Positions 1-14,320 of a DNA stretch of 64,000 bases are shown one piece after another. Source of the DNA: Strigops habroptila (taxonomy: Eukaryota > Chordata > Aves > Psittaciformes > Psittacidae); NCBI RefSeq assembly GCF_004027225.2, contig NC_044277.2, positions 134,384,057 through 134,448,056 of the forward strand. Reading direction: 5' to 3'. The translations under genes were made by a program, and so were the position numbers. The notes under the pieces were generated by a model. The model did no database searches. It was not told where the DNA came from and saw only the letters and a program-made list of their open reading frames with translations. Position 1 is the stretch's first letter; each line of letters begins with the position of its first letter.

Positions 1-1917
1 CATAACCCCATTAGATGAGGGGATCACAGTTTACACCTCAGGGCTGTTTGAGGGAAAAAATGGATCTATTATTACAGCTCATCTGATGGATAAACATGAA
101 GAGTTTTGAACTGTGCATGTCTTACCTATGGCAACATGGAAGCATTTTGGTATGTCCACCTGTAATCTGCGCTTTGTGTTAGTCTTTCCAGTGTAAGATG
201 CACAATGGGAGCTGGAGGACCAACATCCTGTCAAACCTACTTGAATCACCTCCATAAGATACAAGCAGTCCTGTGCAAGTCCTGAAGGAGCCTTTCATGG
301 AAATTATTTAATTCTACACCAGTTTGTCAGTTTGCTTCTTAGTTACTTGGCTACTTACTTCCTGGCTGCATAATTAGTGAATAATGATGGGATAAACTTC
401 TGAAACTTCTTTCTACGTGGCTAGGCAACATGTAATCATGTTTAAAATCTGACAGATTAGTAGTGCTCAAGTAATGCTTTTTATCTGGTCTCTTATTGTT
501 TGTATCATCTGTACCCTTTGATAGCTTTTCTATCTATTGGCCAATGCAAATTTGGCAGAGGAGCAAAGGATTACAAAGATACAAAGTTCCCTTGAGCTTT
601 GGGCAAATGGGTATCTTCAGTGAAGGAAAGGCTGACGTGTGCGTGTAAGAGTTACTTGCTCTAGATAATCTGCTGCTACCCCATCACCACAGGTTACTAG
701 TCAGGGCACTCGTAGGGCAGTCACATCATGCACGGTCTTGCATAGTCAAAGATTTGGAGGCATGGTGGAGATGGGGAGGTGATGTGGGTTGAGAACTCGG
801 GCTTCTAATATACGTGAGGTCTTGTAGACACAGTGAGGGCAGCCCTACTGTTTTCTGAGTGGAGGATGTAAGGGGTGGAGGAGAGTAACTGTAGTGTATG
901 TGAATCCATAATAGACCAGGATTCACTAATTCCATTGCTTGTGAATGACAACAGTACAAAATTACACAGAAATGTCCATAGCAGTGAGAGAGATCCAAGG
1001 CCAAGCTGGGAAGGCAAATCAGCCATGCTATCATGGGATCAGCAAAGGATATAGCCAGGCACAGCCATATCTACAACGCAGCTCAGGCAAGGACTGATAG
1101 TAAGGGCCTGAGCTCAAAATGCAGCTTCTGAGCCAAGGGGCAGAGGCCCCAGATAACACGTCTTGCAGTTCTTTCTCACACAACACTTTTCAAAGCAGTC
1201 TGATCCAAAGTTACGCAACTCGACCATATCAAAACTGACCTTGAAGAGTGACAGCCAAATCCCTGGGTGGGGGGAGAAGGGGAAAGAGATTGTAGCGTGT
1301 GTTTGTGCACTTGGGGCCTGATGATATACAGGGAAGTGGCTTTAAGGGTATAGGGTTGTTGGTTTTGGGGTTTTTTTAATGTTGGACTTCAGCTCATAAA
1401 TCTGTTGTTTCTGGAAAATAATGCACAAAGGGCTGAATTCTCATTTATTCAAGAAACCAGTGATCCAGCTGTGGTTTCTCATATGCAGATAAAATTGGCT
1501 CCTATCCTAGTAAGACTTTCACCATGTCTAGTAATTACCTAGTAAATACCTAGCTTTGTGTCTGCAGCATCTCAGTTGGTGACCCATTGTGAGACAAAGA
1601 CCATCGACTTATCAGAAAATCCAGCTACAGCCGCAGCAGAAAAAGCAGAATTGGAAGGTGGATGGGCTGCTTCTGGCTACCTTTATTCATAGAAAGCAAG
1701 CTATTGTGGGATACCTTAAAGGAGCTGTTTGGAGTAAATGTGCTGGCTGAACTACTTGGTGCAGATCCTTGGGCAGAAGCAGAGGTATGAGTGCCCTTGT
1801 GTAGACAAGTTCTGAGTATAGAAAGATATATATATATTCACAGAAGTGTTCATCACTGGCTGATACTGGAAAGAAAGGTCATTTTGTGGAAAATTGGGTT
1901 TTAGTACATGTAGGCTT
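1..1917. other. Intergenic, no gene seen
   Basis: Frames here are short and overlap on opposite strands in the manner of non-coding DNA. I see no splice-flanked conserved peptide, RNA gene or recognisable repeat apart from a short (TA)n at about 1829-1841. Confidence 0.7.
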
Positions 1918-2482
1918 AGAATCATAGGAATCATAGAATGGTTAGGGTTGGAAAGGACCTTAAGATCATCTAGTTCCAGCCCCCCTGCCATGGGCAGGGA
2001 CACCTCACACTAGACCATGTTGCCCAAGACTCTGTCCAACCTGGCCTTGAACACTGCCAGGGATGGAGCATTTACCACTTCTTTGGGCAAACCTGTTCCA
2101 GTGCCTCAGCACCCTCACAGTAAAGAACTTCTTCCTTATACCTAACCTGAATTTCCCCTGTTTAAGTTTAAACCCATTACCCCTTGTCCTATCACTACAG
2201 TCCCTAATGAAGAGTCCCTCCCCAGCACCCTTGTAGACCCCCTTCAGATACTGGAAGGCTGCTATGAGGTCTCCACGCAGCCTTCTCTTCTCCAGGCTGA
2301 ACAGTCCCAACTTGCTCATCCTTGAGTCTTCATATGGGAGGTGCTCCAGCCCCCTGATCATCCTCGCGGCCTCCTCTGGACTTGCTGCAACAGCTCCACG
2401 TCCTTCTTATGTTAAGGAAACCAGAACTGTACACAGTGCTCCAAGTAGGGTCTCACGAGAGCAGAGTGGAGGGGCAGGATCA
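1918..2482 (-). mobile_element. CR1 LINE, 3' end, 5'-truncated
   Basis: The left edge carries the repeated ATCATAGAA blocks that form the 3' terminus of avian CR1. It is followed by the standard CR1 3' UTR in reverse complement (GGTTGGAAAGGACCTTAAG, then the GCCATGGGCAGGGACACCT block). Reading on the minus strand, 2361-2005 encodes the C-terminal part of the CR1 reverse-transcriptase protein with typical pieces [24 protein letters not shown] and RKKFFTVRV. The copy is cut off at its own 5' end near 2482, as most CR1 insertions are. It is an inactive fossil and not a host gene. Confidence 0.95.
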
Positions 2483-5400
2483 CATGTAAGCATTTTAATT
2501 AGAGAAATTGTTTGCTTCCTAAATATTTCTTTCCTGAGCTTTTTGCTTTTATCCTGCAGTACTGTATGGAAGATCTTGGCAATAGGGGACAGCTTGTTGC
2601 ATGCAATCCTCGATAAGGGGCTACTACTGCTCAAGTGAGCACCAGAAGACATACAAGGAAGTCTCATAGGAATTTGAATTGCTCTGGAAAACTATTTGGT
2701 ATTTGAAAGATACTACAAAATTCTTATCTTTTCTGACCTCTGCTAACCCAACCTAATTGAAAGCTTGTTTGGAGGTCGGAAAGAAGTGTTATTTATTAAA
2801 AAAATGAATCTGCAGCTTTGCTTCAGCTCAGGACCTATAAACTATAACACATTTTTTTGCCTGTTACTCTGAATATATTCAGGCTGCTGGAAAAATTAAG
2901 GAAGTACAGGATAGTTATATTTAAGCCAATAGGATTTTTCAGTTTCATTGTCATTGTGATTTAAACTGTTTGTCAGTACAACTGAACAGTTATATTGAAT
3001 GTGAACTGAGGTTTATGAGAATGTATGTCTGTGCCTTGCTTTATACTCACAGGTTCTTGTTTTTCTCACTGTATTAGGTTATCCCCTCCCACATCTCCGT
3101 GGATAAGCAATACTATGATTAGCATATCACCAGAGGGAATTTTCAGAGAAAAACAGTGTGTCCTTTTTTTGATAGATTTCTCTCAAACTGTGGAGGCATT
3201 CTTAACTTATATGTTGTGTCATATATAGCTAGTATTATTTTATAAAAGACAGATACAAACCTATGTAGTTAAATAATTGGTTTTCAGGACTGCTTCTGTG
3301 ATGCGTTTATCTTTGTTCTGTCACAAACTGTTATACTGTGCTCATCACTCCCCTGCATTGCTACTAGAAGGAGCTCTATAATGTTGAACCAGATGCAGTT
3401 ACAACAAATATATCATTTCCCATGAGTAATTAATTCTGCCATTACAGTGTTTATCTGACTTTGGTTTGAATTTTTCCAGTTTCAGTATCTATTAGTTTGC
3501 TGACTTCTTCTGCTGGATGACAGACAGGGTAGGATGATACCACTTTTTCCTACGGATTTGCAGGGGGCTACAGTAAAATGCATCTGCCTTAGTTTCCTGG
3601 TTCATTCCTGCATCTGTGCCCAATTGTGTATACTGCATGCACGTTTCTTCAATCCCAGCTTCTCCAATGGATCAAAGCAGCTGGTTCCCTGTAGGAGAAA
3701 GCCCTGGTGTGTCTGGACGCTTTACCTCAGTTGCTGTTCCAAATGGCAGTAGAGATGAGACCGCACTAAATTTGGCTCCATCGCTGTCCCAACATCATCG
3801 CAACCCCTACATCCCCTCATGGCGTGCAGCACATGCCCTCAGCATCATGTTACAATAACACTGTCTTCACATTTGGTTTTGGCACTCGGAATGGAAAAAG
3901 ACAGAGGGGGGAAAAAAAGTGATGTTTTAGGATTGCAAGGGCATCAGGGGAGACTTGAAATCAGTGCCGTGCGCATGAGCACAGCCACCACTGCTGTTTG
4001 GTCCTGAGTCTCTCTGTACCCCTGGGCTGGGAGGCTGCCTGTGAGGACTCATTTAGGGGAGTGATGTAGCTTTTGAATCAAATTCCCTTCCATGACAACC
4101 AAACATTTCCAATAGTATAAATGGGCTACTTTAAATGCATTTAGAGATTAATGTGGCCACAACATAGTCAGCGCGGGAAAGGGTTTGTGCAGTTATGCCG
4201 CAACAGTGAGCTGGGACACACACAGGGGTGACTGGCAGTAATGAGGACAGATCCTGCCCTGTCCTTCTCTCTGTCTGTCTTTGTATAATGCTATTCAGAT
4301 CAGCAAAAATGAACAGTTTTGCACTCTATATTTCATTTAGTTGTGGTTAGCAGTTAACAAAGTTTTTTTTCTGAAGAAAATTGCATTTTACTATCTATTA
4401 TTCCATCTCCCTCTTTGTAAAAGGCATCCTTGAGTGAACAAAAGAGTGACAGAAACATACCTTGAGTGGCAAACCTTGAGCTCTGGAGGCAGGACAGACA
4501 GTGCTATATTTCTAATTAATGACATTCTTCATCTTACAAATTTTGAAAAGTATGTCTTTAATAAACTGATTTTTCACAATTATGTTTAAATTTGTGAACA
4601 ACATCTCCACTATTGAAAAATGATGGTTAAACCCATCATCTGTAAGGCTGTTTACTAGAAAAGCATGCTACATGAGGTAGAAATGAATGCCATGATTACT
4701 TTTATAAGATAAATGGAGCCCTGAGTTTTTTTAGCTCTGTTTGTGCATTAGCCTGAAATGAACTTTCTTGCTCAGTGGTTTCATTTGTATCATCTTTTTC
4801 AGTCACTAAACCATAAAAAATATACACTCCAATTCCCCAATCAGTTTTGAGCACGTTCTGAATTAGAAAATATTTCATGGCTGCTTCTCAACTAAGTATT
4901 GTCTGCCTTCATTTAAAGTATTGGCTTATTTTATGTATTAATTAATAAGACTGTAGTCAGTTATGATGCTTTTCACTGTGTTTTCAGTTTTCCTCCTTGA
5001 CTGTTTTGCCTTTCCCTGTTATCTGCAGGGACAGCCTCAGCTGTGGCAAGTTGCTGCCCCTGTTAAGGCTTGATCAACACGTTGTTACACCAACGTGAGA
5101 AGAATGTGAGGTGGTAGGGTTACAGTTTCTTTTCCAGTAGAGCTACGTTGCACAATTCCTTGCATGCACCATTTATAGAGAGACAAACTGCTATAGCTTA
5201 TTCTGCTGTTCTATAAAAGAATAAAGTATTACAAGGCGAGCACCTTTTAATTGGTGTACCAGGGGTGACACAAGCTACTCATACTCTTTTGACTTCTGTG
5301 GAATAAAATGGTGTAATTTTGGTGCGTAAACACGTTCTCCTAAGCCAAAAGCTTAAAACCTGATGCCTCAGGTCACTGTGTTTCTCCACTGCTTTCCTTC

Positions 5401-5929
5401 ACCCCTATTTAAGGCCACGTATACGAAGTATGTCGATCACGGCCTGCTGCTATCGGGTGTCTCTGACAGCTGGCCACACAGTTGCGGTACATGCATAGCA
5501 CCGATATTTCCAAATGCAAGAGGGAGCCCAAAGATTTCAAAGGTTTCGTAAGGTTTGCTCATAAATTATGTTTTCTCCAGGTGGTGTTTCCATGTGCTTT
5601 AAAGCTTGAAAAATATATCCCTTGTTTCCAAAGTGAATAGATGATCAGCCCCAAAAAGCAGACACCGCACTGACCACATACCAGCACTTTTTGAAGTCCT
5701 GAAGGGCACTCTGGGAAGTCTTGGGGTTTTTTTGCCAACAGTTCAATAATATAGGTTCTATTTTAATTTATATACAATTTATTGTGCTAACTCTGCAGAC
5801 TTCTTTTTCCTCTTTTTTTCTTCTTTTTCCTGTGGAAAATCCCTGTGAGAAGAGATAACTGGAGCCAAAGCAAGTAAACCTGACATGATAAAATCTGGAA
5901 ACTATATAGCAAAGGTACTTTCCATTCCC

Positions 5930-5985
5930 TATATTGAAAACAATGCCCAGGCTTCCTTATATTGAAAACAATGCCCAGGCTTCCT
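5930..5985. repeat. Exact 28-bp tandem duplication
   Basis: A 28-base unit starting TATATTGAAAACAATGCCCA occurs twice without mismatch (5930-5957 and 5958-5985). It is followed by a second, shorter duplication, TGTAATATATTT, at about 5999-6022. Confidence 0.97.
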
Positions 5986-8900
5986 TATATTTTACTATTG
6001 TAATATATTTTGTAATATATTTCTTCATCTTGCAAGTTATTTTTCAGTATTTTCAACTATTGTTTTGCACCTTCTTTAAGTGACATCATTTCAGCTATTT
6101 ATGTGATGATTTCTCTGGTAGTAAATGGAAATCCCAGCTGAGTTTCTGTCTTTGGTATGCTAATTACTAAACAGAGCAAAATCAGATGGTTGCATCTTGC
6201 AAGGTACTGTCTGTTTTAACTATTTAATGATCCCTTTAAACACGTTTACAACTTACAAAACAAACTGTAGGTTGGTCTTGGAGGATTTGCTGCAATACAC
6301 AAATGAAATACATTCTTTTTCCTACCTAAATGTAGTGGAATAATTTCAGAAGTCCCTTGCCTTGACTGTAGCTGTCTGATGTTCAGATTATTGAAAATAA
6401 AATTCAAATCAGATGACACAGAAGGTTTTGGATAGAATTCAGATAATTTAGTTTTGTTATTTAATCAGACCATGACAGGCATATGCATTTATTGATGTAA
6501 TACTGCTCACTGGAAGAGTCAATGCATACAGAAAGACCACTGGAAGCAGCAGCTGCCGCTCTCAAGGGAGAATTTTAAGTATGTTTCTATTAATTGAATA
6601 TGTACTCATTTTACTTAGAAGGATTTTAATTACACTTAGTCTCAGTGTCCTTGTTACACACCTACATGGGCTAAATGTCCATGATTCTGGAATGAAATAT
6701 GTCTGAGAGAGAAAAGAAAATGGGAGCACAGCAGAAGAGACATTTAGGAGGAGTGATAAGTAACTTAAAGGTGTGATCTCAGTGTAATTCTCACAGCATA
6801 ACTGTGAATGTGAAATAAGAGCAACTTGATTTTCACTGCAGACTTTCTGAGAGGATTTTTTGTTTTGGTATGAAATAATATAAGCCAATATAAACACAGA
6901 GGTTATCTAGAATTTAGTCAAGTATGCTGTATCCAGAAGATCAAGCTAAGGTTGCCTGTCCAAACAGTTCTGTTGCTCTATAGTCTGCTTCTGCTCTAGG
7001 TGAGAAAGTATTTGGCTATGCCTAGGTTACACAGTCAATTATCAGGCTGTCAGGTCCTAATTTTGAGGACTTGCTCTTGCATCCTGGTACTTGTCTTTTA
7101 TTGAAGGCCAGAGTACTTCTCGTGTTCCTTGAGAGAGTTGTTTTTATTAATTTGTTTTGGGGAAAAAAATTGTTAGAAATCAATTAAAAAATCACATGCT
7201 GAGTGAAAGATTTCTGCTTTATTCCATGGTTTTGACTGAACTCTGGGACAGGAGAAAAAATATGTGAAGAAATGGCACTGAGTGGAAACAAAGCAGTATG
7301 AGAGAGAGCAATGCTCACGACTGATCTAAGGCAGAAGAGCCATTTTGCAAGTAGGGGTGAGGGACAGAGATCCTATTAAAAAAGCCCATATTGTGACTGG
7401 GACACCGCAGGGAGAGACTGCTTCCAGACACAGAAATAAATCTTGTAGGCAGCTTCAAGCCACGCACAGCCTGAGCAGTGCAGCAGACAGCAACCCTTCC
7501 CAGAGCTGCTGGGAGCATTGCGGCACAAAGCGAGCGGGCTGTTGCTTTCCAAGCAAATAGAAAGTGCTTTGTTAATTTTAAGTAAGAGTCAAGCGCACCA
7601 GACGCTGCTGCAGCTGCAACAGCCGTCTGAGCTTGGGAAGAAAAGCCACAGTCGGCAGAAGGGAAATGGGCGAAACTTGAGTCTTATTCTTGAAGGCGAG
7701 AATATGTGAAGATGAAGAGGGGAAATGTTTGCCTCATCTCACTGCTGCTGTGGAAGGAAGCTGTCTTTTTGCAGAGGTGTGAAGTCTGGAGTGCAGTACT
7801 TGAGCATCGTAGTCAATACTGAAAAGTGAAAGCCTGTAGGCACAGCAGGGTCACAGGCTCTGGAAGGCATCTGCAGGAGGAAAAAGCCTCTTGTCTTTGC
7901 ATATGAGAGGTTAAGCATTACGCAGAACTGGTCATAAGCTGTTCATGTCAAAAAGGCCTTGCCAAAAACCTCCTTAAGAATGCAGGGGACATGTTTTCAC
8001 CTACAAATACACTTTCACAAGCAGACTGCACCTCCAGAATAAACTTTGGTGGTGGCAGACACACTGTCTTGAGCATTGCATAGTGGTTCAGTGGAACAAA
8101 CTGCTTTAATCATAAACTTGTTTATGCATCTATGGATCTGAAAAGTAAAACCAACCAAATAAACCTGGCTGGACATAGCCCTAATGGTGTCTGATTAACT
8201 GAATTATTCATGAAGTCCTAAAGATTTGTCCTAAAGATATTGCCATAGTATGACCAGAACAGCATTACCCAGCTCTGACTTGACAATTAAAGGGGCAGGT
8301 TTCAATTTTATCTGTGTTTTGAAAGAAAAAGGACAGAGAATCAGAAGGTATTACGTTAAAATACATGAAAATGGATGCATGAAGCAGAGACAAGTAAAGG
8401 AGTCCAGGGTGGTAGCAGGGAAATTGCTGGCCTCCTAAAGCAAACCAGGTATAGATTTGTTGGGACAGGCTAAAAATATAATCTATCTCTGTTGCACACC
8501 AGCAGCAGATTCCTGCCTTTCAGCAGTCCATCCAGACAACTAAAGGAAGATTTTCACTCCACTCACCAGCTGGTTTTTAAAAGGAAGACGGCAAGGGAAT
8601 CCCTTGTGATGCTGGATATTGATACTCCTCTGCGAGGATGAATAGCAGTTCCATGTTACCACACCACCTCAAAGGAGAAGCAGGAATGGCGTGACCATAC
8701 TTTGTCCCCTGAGGCGTGACTTGGTTGTCAGCCTCTAAAGGCTACACCAAATTAACCCTCTGCTTACTCCAGATTAGAAAAGCTGTGGATAAGCAAGATT
8801 TGATCAGATCTTACACATCTTGTGCACCTGGATTCTTCTGTTCTTTGCCTCTTGGAGCACTGTCTGGATGGTATTAGGGCCAGGACCTTCGTTTCCATTT

Positions 8901-10495
8901 TCTCTTCTCTATTTCACACCTATGAGCCACAATTCACACCTGTCAGGGAAGGCTGTTTCTTGGGGATTGGAGTACCAAGAGTCAGGGGGTCTCCTCAAGG
9001 GACGGGCAGTACAGGCTGGGGGGCAGCCAGGGTCTGCCCAGAGTCCCCATCATCTGTATCCCTGCTGGCAGACAGGGTCAGGCCCAATCCATAGAGTGAG
9101 GTTTGGGGTCTATGGCCACGCACAGGTGTAGCTGTGACACAGCTGCAGCACACCTCAGGCAGGAGCCAAGGTGAGAACCTCGGCTTAAAAGCAGCTCCCT
9201 GGGAAGCAGCACAGCCCTTGCTGAGGTCTCTTCTCTTTCTCTCTAGGTCACCAGCTGTACTACTTCAAAGCTGGCTCTGAGCCCAGGAAATGGAACCCTC
9301 AGGAGCTCCTGGGTACTCTGCAGAACTTGGTTCATCTATGTGACTGGGGACTCCATCCTATCTGCCATAGATGGCCGACCCTAATTCATTCCCTCCTTGT
9401 TGTGATCTCCAGAACTGGCTCACCTACTCTGTGCTATCACTAAACTGGGAGGAAGGGAAGTAACATTTTCTTTGCTACAAGGTCAGCTTTTCCCCTATCC
9501 TTTGTTTGCCAGCTTATGTGGGCAGGCATTTCTTTGAGCCTCCAGTACTACATGAGTAACAGTACTTTCTGCTGATTCTATGAAGTGTGTTACAAAGATT
9601 GCTGATAAATCTTTGGGGAAATTCTGGCTACAAATGAAGTACATTCTGGTTTGCCACAGGCTACAGTTTATTGGGTGTGATTTTAAGTAGTTTGTGGAGG
9701 AGTGCTGTTGAGCTGTACAAATATTAGTTACCCGGACTGTCGATCTTACAGGTTGGTGGGAATGTCAAAATAAGAAGCAAACTATTCCTGAATATGTGAA
9801 GCTAAACTCTAAATCATATTTAGCACTACCAAGTTGGAGAACAGAACAAGTGAAACCTACATTTTCAGTACTTACAATTCATTCAACCTTTGGTTTCATA
9901 AATACAATAAGATCACATCATTGGAAACTGATATCAGAAATGCTGGGGACTCACAGAAGGATGAAAAGACAGGTAGATAGAGCAAGCCACCGGTGTGATT
10001 TGGCTTTTCAAGTGTGCCATTTCCTTGTGAGAATGACATCCTGCACATAGCTGTTGTAGAAAATAATGTTCAAAAAAAGCAGTGCTACTACAAGAAATAG
10101 GCAATGGTTCCATGCCTGTTTGTCTTTTATCTCAGAAGGATGCACATTATGGAGAAATAGTGCCTTATTTAAATACCAGGAAGGAGGGAGATAAGGGCAT
10201 TGATTCAAGTAGTTTATATGAGAAAGTCTCAGGCAGGGAGTACAGTATGGAGCAGCCTTAACAGCAAGAGACAACTATTCCTGAATACAGCAGCAGTGGA
10301 TTTATTGCCACATGACAAAGCGGCTGTTGATGCTTCAAGGCAGCACCTGTAGGCTCAGGCAGCATTTCAAAGCAATTCAAATACCATCAGCTAATACATC
10401 AACCAGTATGTGAAATTCTGAGTTATGTTAATGTTGTCTGTTAGCACTGCCGTGTTTGGGAAAGGAAGTTATGAGTAACTGTCTCTCAAAGGGGC

Positions 10496-10569
10496 TTTCC
10501 TATAAACCCCTTGGGTTTCCTATAACCTCGTTTGCTATAAACCCTTGGGTTTGCTATAAAACCCTTGGG
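10496..10569. repeat. Tandem array of a 20-bp TATAAACCCTTGGG unit
   Basis: Four units are visible: TTTCCTATAAACCCCTTGGG (10496-10515), a shortened unit TTTCCTATAACCTCG (10516-10530), TTTGCTATAAACCCTTGGG (10531-10549) and TTTGCTATAAAACCCTTGGG (10550-10569). Confidence 0.95.
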
Positions 10570-13500
10570 AACAGATTTTATTCAGAATTTCATATGGAGG
10601 ACTAGAACTTAAGCTATGAAAGAAACATCTCTTGCATTTTTCTCTTTAAAGCATCATAACTAAACAGATCCTGTACAAAGAAAAGTCTAGGCAAGGTGGG
10701 ATTTAAAGTCTTATGCTGCCTATATAATTTAAAGGCATTTGAAAATCCTACTCATTGCAAAATGCATTCATTAATGGTTATCAGAAAACTTGATAAAATG
10801 AACAGAGCTTAAACCAACCACTCTGGGGAATAACGCAGTAACTACTGTTTTGCAGAGCAGGAGGTGGAGTCAGAAAGAACAACATTGCCGAGGCTACAGC
10901 CTCTGGCAGGTAGAAGGTCACATTCTAACGTCCACCCTCTTCCACTGTGGATGTACATGAATCTTCATAGAAGATTGATGTCTCAGTCTACTTGCTGAGA
11001 ATAGGTGGCTATATCCAATGCCTTTTAGTGGTTTTTTTTTTTAATAGGCTTTCCTCCAGATAGCTAGGCTACTACACTTAACTATGCCACGTACACATTT
11101 TAACCAGTACTGTTTGTAAGTGCAGTTGGAAATACTGGCTTACTTGGAATTTCAGTGCTGTGCATGATAAGGGATTAGATGTATAGGTGGCAGATGACAC
11201 AGTTCTTTACATGTATTAAAGTTGACTTCTCTATCAGGTATTTTGCACTTTAAAAACATTGATGGATGCAGATAAAAACACGACTAGCTATTACAAACAA
11301 CGTTTTCAAAATCAAATAAATCCCTTATCTGTTAAATCAATAAGCAGTGATTTGATTAATCTGATTCTGAGGATTAATTCTGTAAGCCAGTTTACTGCTC
11401 AGATCTGTAGAGAAAAAGGAAACTTGAATGCTATATTAAGATATGTTATACTCGGAGCAATAAATGTGTTTTAAAACTTGAGTGCATCAGAAAATCAAGT
11501 TTGGCCTGAGGTTTTTAAAGCTTTTGGTCTATTAGGTTATACTGATGGAAAAAAAGTAATATTTAATTTAGGAAGCAAATGCTATAGATTCTAGTAATTC
11601 CTTAATTGAAATACGATGAATACAAAATGTGAGCATATTTCAGTAGCAGGAAAAGTAACCAAAAGTCTTCTTGGCGTATGAGGGGAAACAACCTTGTTCA
11701 GTAAAGATCTTTCCTTTAAATTACAGGATAACATTTGCAATTATTACAGGAGTTTTGGCCAGACATTTGTTTTTCAAAGGGCTATTTGTCCTTGTTAAAT
11801 TGAGACGTGAGAGCAGCTCTGTTGTTAGAAAATATTCTCTGAATAAATGAGGAGAGTTATTCCAGCAGAGAGAGAGCAGATGTACTGCAGATGAAATCAT
11901 TGCCCTGCAGAAAGACTAAGGAATGTTACATGGTACGTAACACATTGTACTGGGACTTGCACAGTGTGAGTGAGCTCTTGCATTACTCATAACGTCTAAG
12001 GGTCTGTCCACTCTGGATGTGGACATTGATGAATAGTTTCCCACTAGGAAGATTCATATACAAAAGGTTTCAAGTGACGGAGCATCTAACTTTGGGTGTT
12101 TATATTACTGAAAGAAGATATGCAAATATGCATATGGACATTCCCAAATCCATTTGTTTATTGCTGTGGTTACAGTATTTAGAGGTGAAAATATAAAGCA
12201 AATTCTGTATTCCTTTCAAATGCCTAGTGAGTCCTTAGCTGTGAAACACTATATTGTAGCAGTGACCTCTGCCCAGTGAAAGCTGTTTCTTGTTGTCTTT
12301 CTGCCACTGTGATGGCTCTTATATAGGCTGCCAAGGCTTTGTGTTCAATCAAGATATCCTAGTCTTGACAATCATCTTAATATTTTTCTCTTCAAAAAAT
12401 AACCATAGGAGAGTCAATAATAGGTTGATTTGCTTTCTCTGGAGATGTACCTTTATAGTGTCTATTTATTGATTTCTTCTTCTAGCTACAGCACAATAAA
12501 ATAAAATGACAGAAACAATATGCCTAATCCCGTGGTTCCAACTTAAGCAGCATGCAAAAGAGGAATTAATTTTTCCTCTCTGCCATTGAAATCAGACAGT
12601 ACAAGAAGGATGTTAAAATGTTAGAATTACCCATATACCTATCTGGATGTCTTTCACTTTCATTTGGCCATGTATTCATTTTATCACCGGACAACACAGG
12701 GAGGGAAATCAATCAACTTAAAACCTGTTTTTCATAGAGTATCACTACTCCAGCTTCATCTTGCTGATTGTGCGTGCTCCTAGTTGTTGTATACAGACTC
12801 TATTTCTCTCATTATATTGTTGCCTAATGGAAAGGGAAAAAAAACCAAACAAGAAAAGGTGCTTTGCATTGCATCCAGGCCTTTAGTTAGTCCACCAAGT
12901 ACTGTCTTTGCCCATCAGCAGCTGAAAGACAGTTTGACTCCTTTGTGGCTTGGGTGGTGCTATGTGCCACCCTGGGAAATAGTAAACTGGTGTAGGGATG
13001 AGTTTTCTCCTGCAGCCACACAGACAACACCCAGTTCTTGGCTGCAGGGGCCACCTACAAGGAATTAGGTTTTCCCCAGTCTCCTGATGGGAAGGTGCTT
13101 ATAGGCAAAACGCTGGCTGACACGGGCACTGGTTGCCTGGGAGGAAGGCACGTGAGGCCTGGGAGCTCTCGCTGGGCTTCCCCTCACGTGTGTCCTTCCA
13201 GGTAAGGTCTTCCTGCCCCTCCAGCAGGAGTCAGATCTGTGGCAAGGCTTGCTGGGGAACCCCATGTGGGAAGTATAGGGAGGAGAATGGGGAGAGCTTA
13301 ACCCTGCCTAGCTGTGTCTTTATTGGCCCACTGTTCTCATTTGTGTTGTATATTCTTGTGCTAATATATTCCTTTTTTCCTTTTCTTCCCAGCCCCATGT
13401 ACTTTGAACAAGCTACTTCTCCGCCAGAGAAATTGGTTTCCAAATTTCCAACTGGTTTTGCTTATATGAAGGCCCTTCTGAGCCCATCTAGCTTCACTTC

Positions 13501-14272
13501 ACAGAAAGGGCACTGGTGTGCTATAAATGCTATCAAATGCTTCCTAGACAAGTGTCAACGTCTTATTTCTCCACTCTGTGTAATTTTTTTACTTGTTTTT
13601 TTTTTTTATGATGTAAAATGCATTTGTGGATTTTCCTTAATCCCCAGAAATCATAGAATTTACTTTCCTTTTCTCGTGATTGATGCAGCTTTTATTCTGG
13701 TGTAGGACTGGCTGAAGTGGACCCACTTCCAGATTTATTCCAATATAAGCAACATCAAAGTCAGACCATGCTGCTCACTTACGGTGTGATTGTTATACTT
13801 TTACTCCTGTTTCTCTCTTCCTCCCCTTTGTGTTTATTTTTTATAAGCAACAGTAGATCGAAGTTGAAGCAAAAATCGTATATATTTGTACAATCTCTAA
13901 CATAAAGCTACCCCATCTTAGGGCCTCTGTTTAATGCCTACAGTACTATACTAATACACTTTAAAACAATAAAAATATAATAAATCCAATAAAAAAACAA
14001 CTGGTGGTAAATATAATTGGGTGCACTAGATAGGAAAAGTTTTTATTTCATTTCTGAGCAAGGTTTTGGGTTTTGTTTTGGGGAGTCTTATTTTGATCTC
14101 CCTTCCCTGACCTAGGTAAGGGTACGTGTTCAGCTTTAAAACTGGGTCAGCAGATCCCGTACACAGGCAGCCAGCAGAGCTACAGTTGTACCTGTCACAC
14201 CTACCTCATCTTATCCCTTTAGCCACTAGGCATTTCTGAAGAGACTTTCAGTGTCATTCACCCCCTCAGTGG

Positions 14273-14320
14273 GTGTGTGTATATATATATATATACACAC
14301 ACATATATATATTTTTTTAT
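14273..14320. repeat. GT/AT/AC compound microsatellite with perfect 30-bp palindrome
   Basis: (GT)4(AT)7(AC)4 at 14273-14302 is its own reverse complement across 30 bases, followed by (AT)n and a T run. Such tracts can extrude as cruciforms. Confidence 0.95.

Noticed and set aside
2005..2361. 118-codon antisense frame that looks like a real protein
   Set aside because: It is the C-terminal tail of the CR1 reverse transcriptase in a dead LINE copy and not a host gene. The same holds for 20564-20905 and 38674-38895.
13133..13705. 190-codon forward frame
   Set aside because: No recognisable domain, it overlaps frames on the other strand, and its C-terminal half is a T-rich composition effect.
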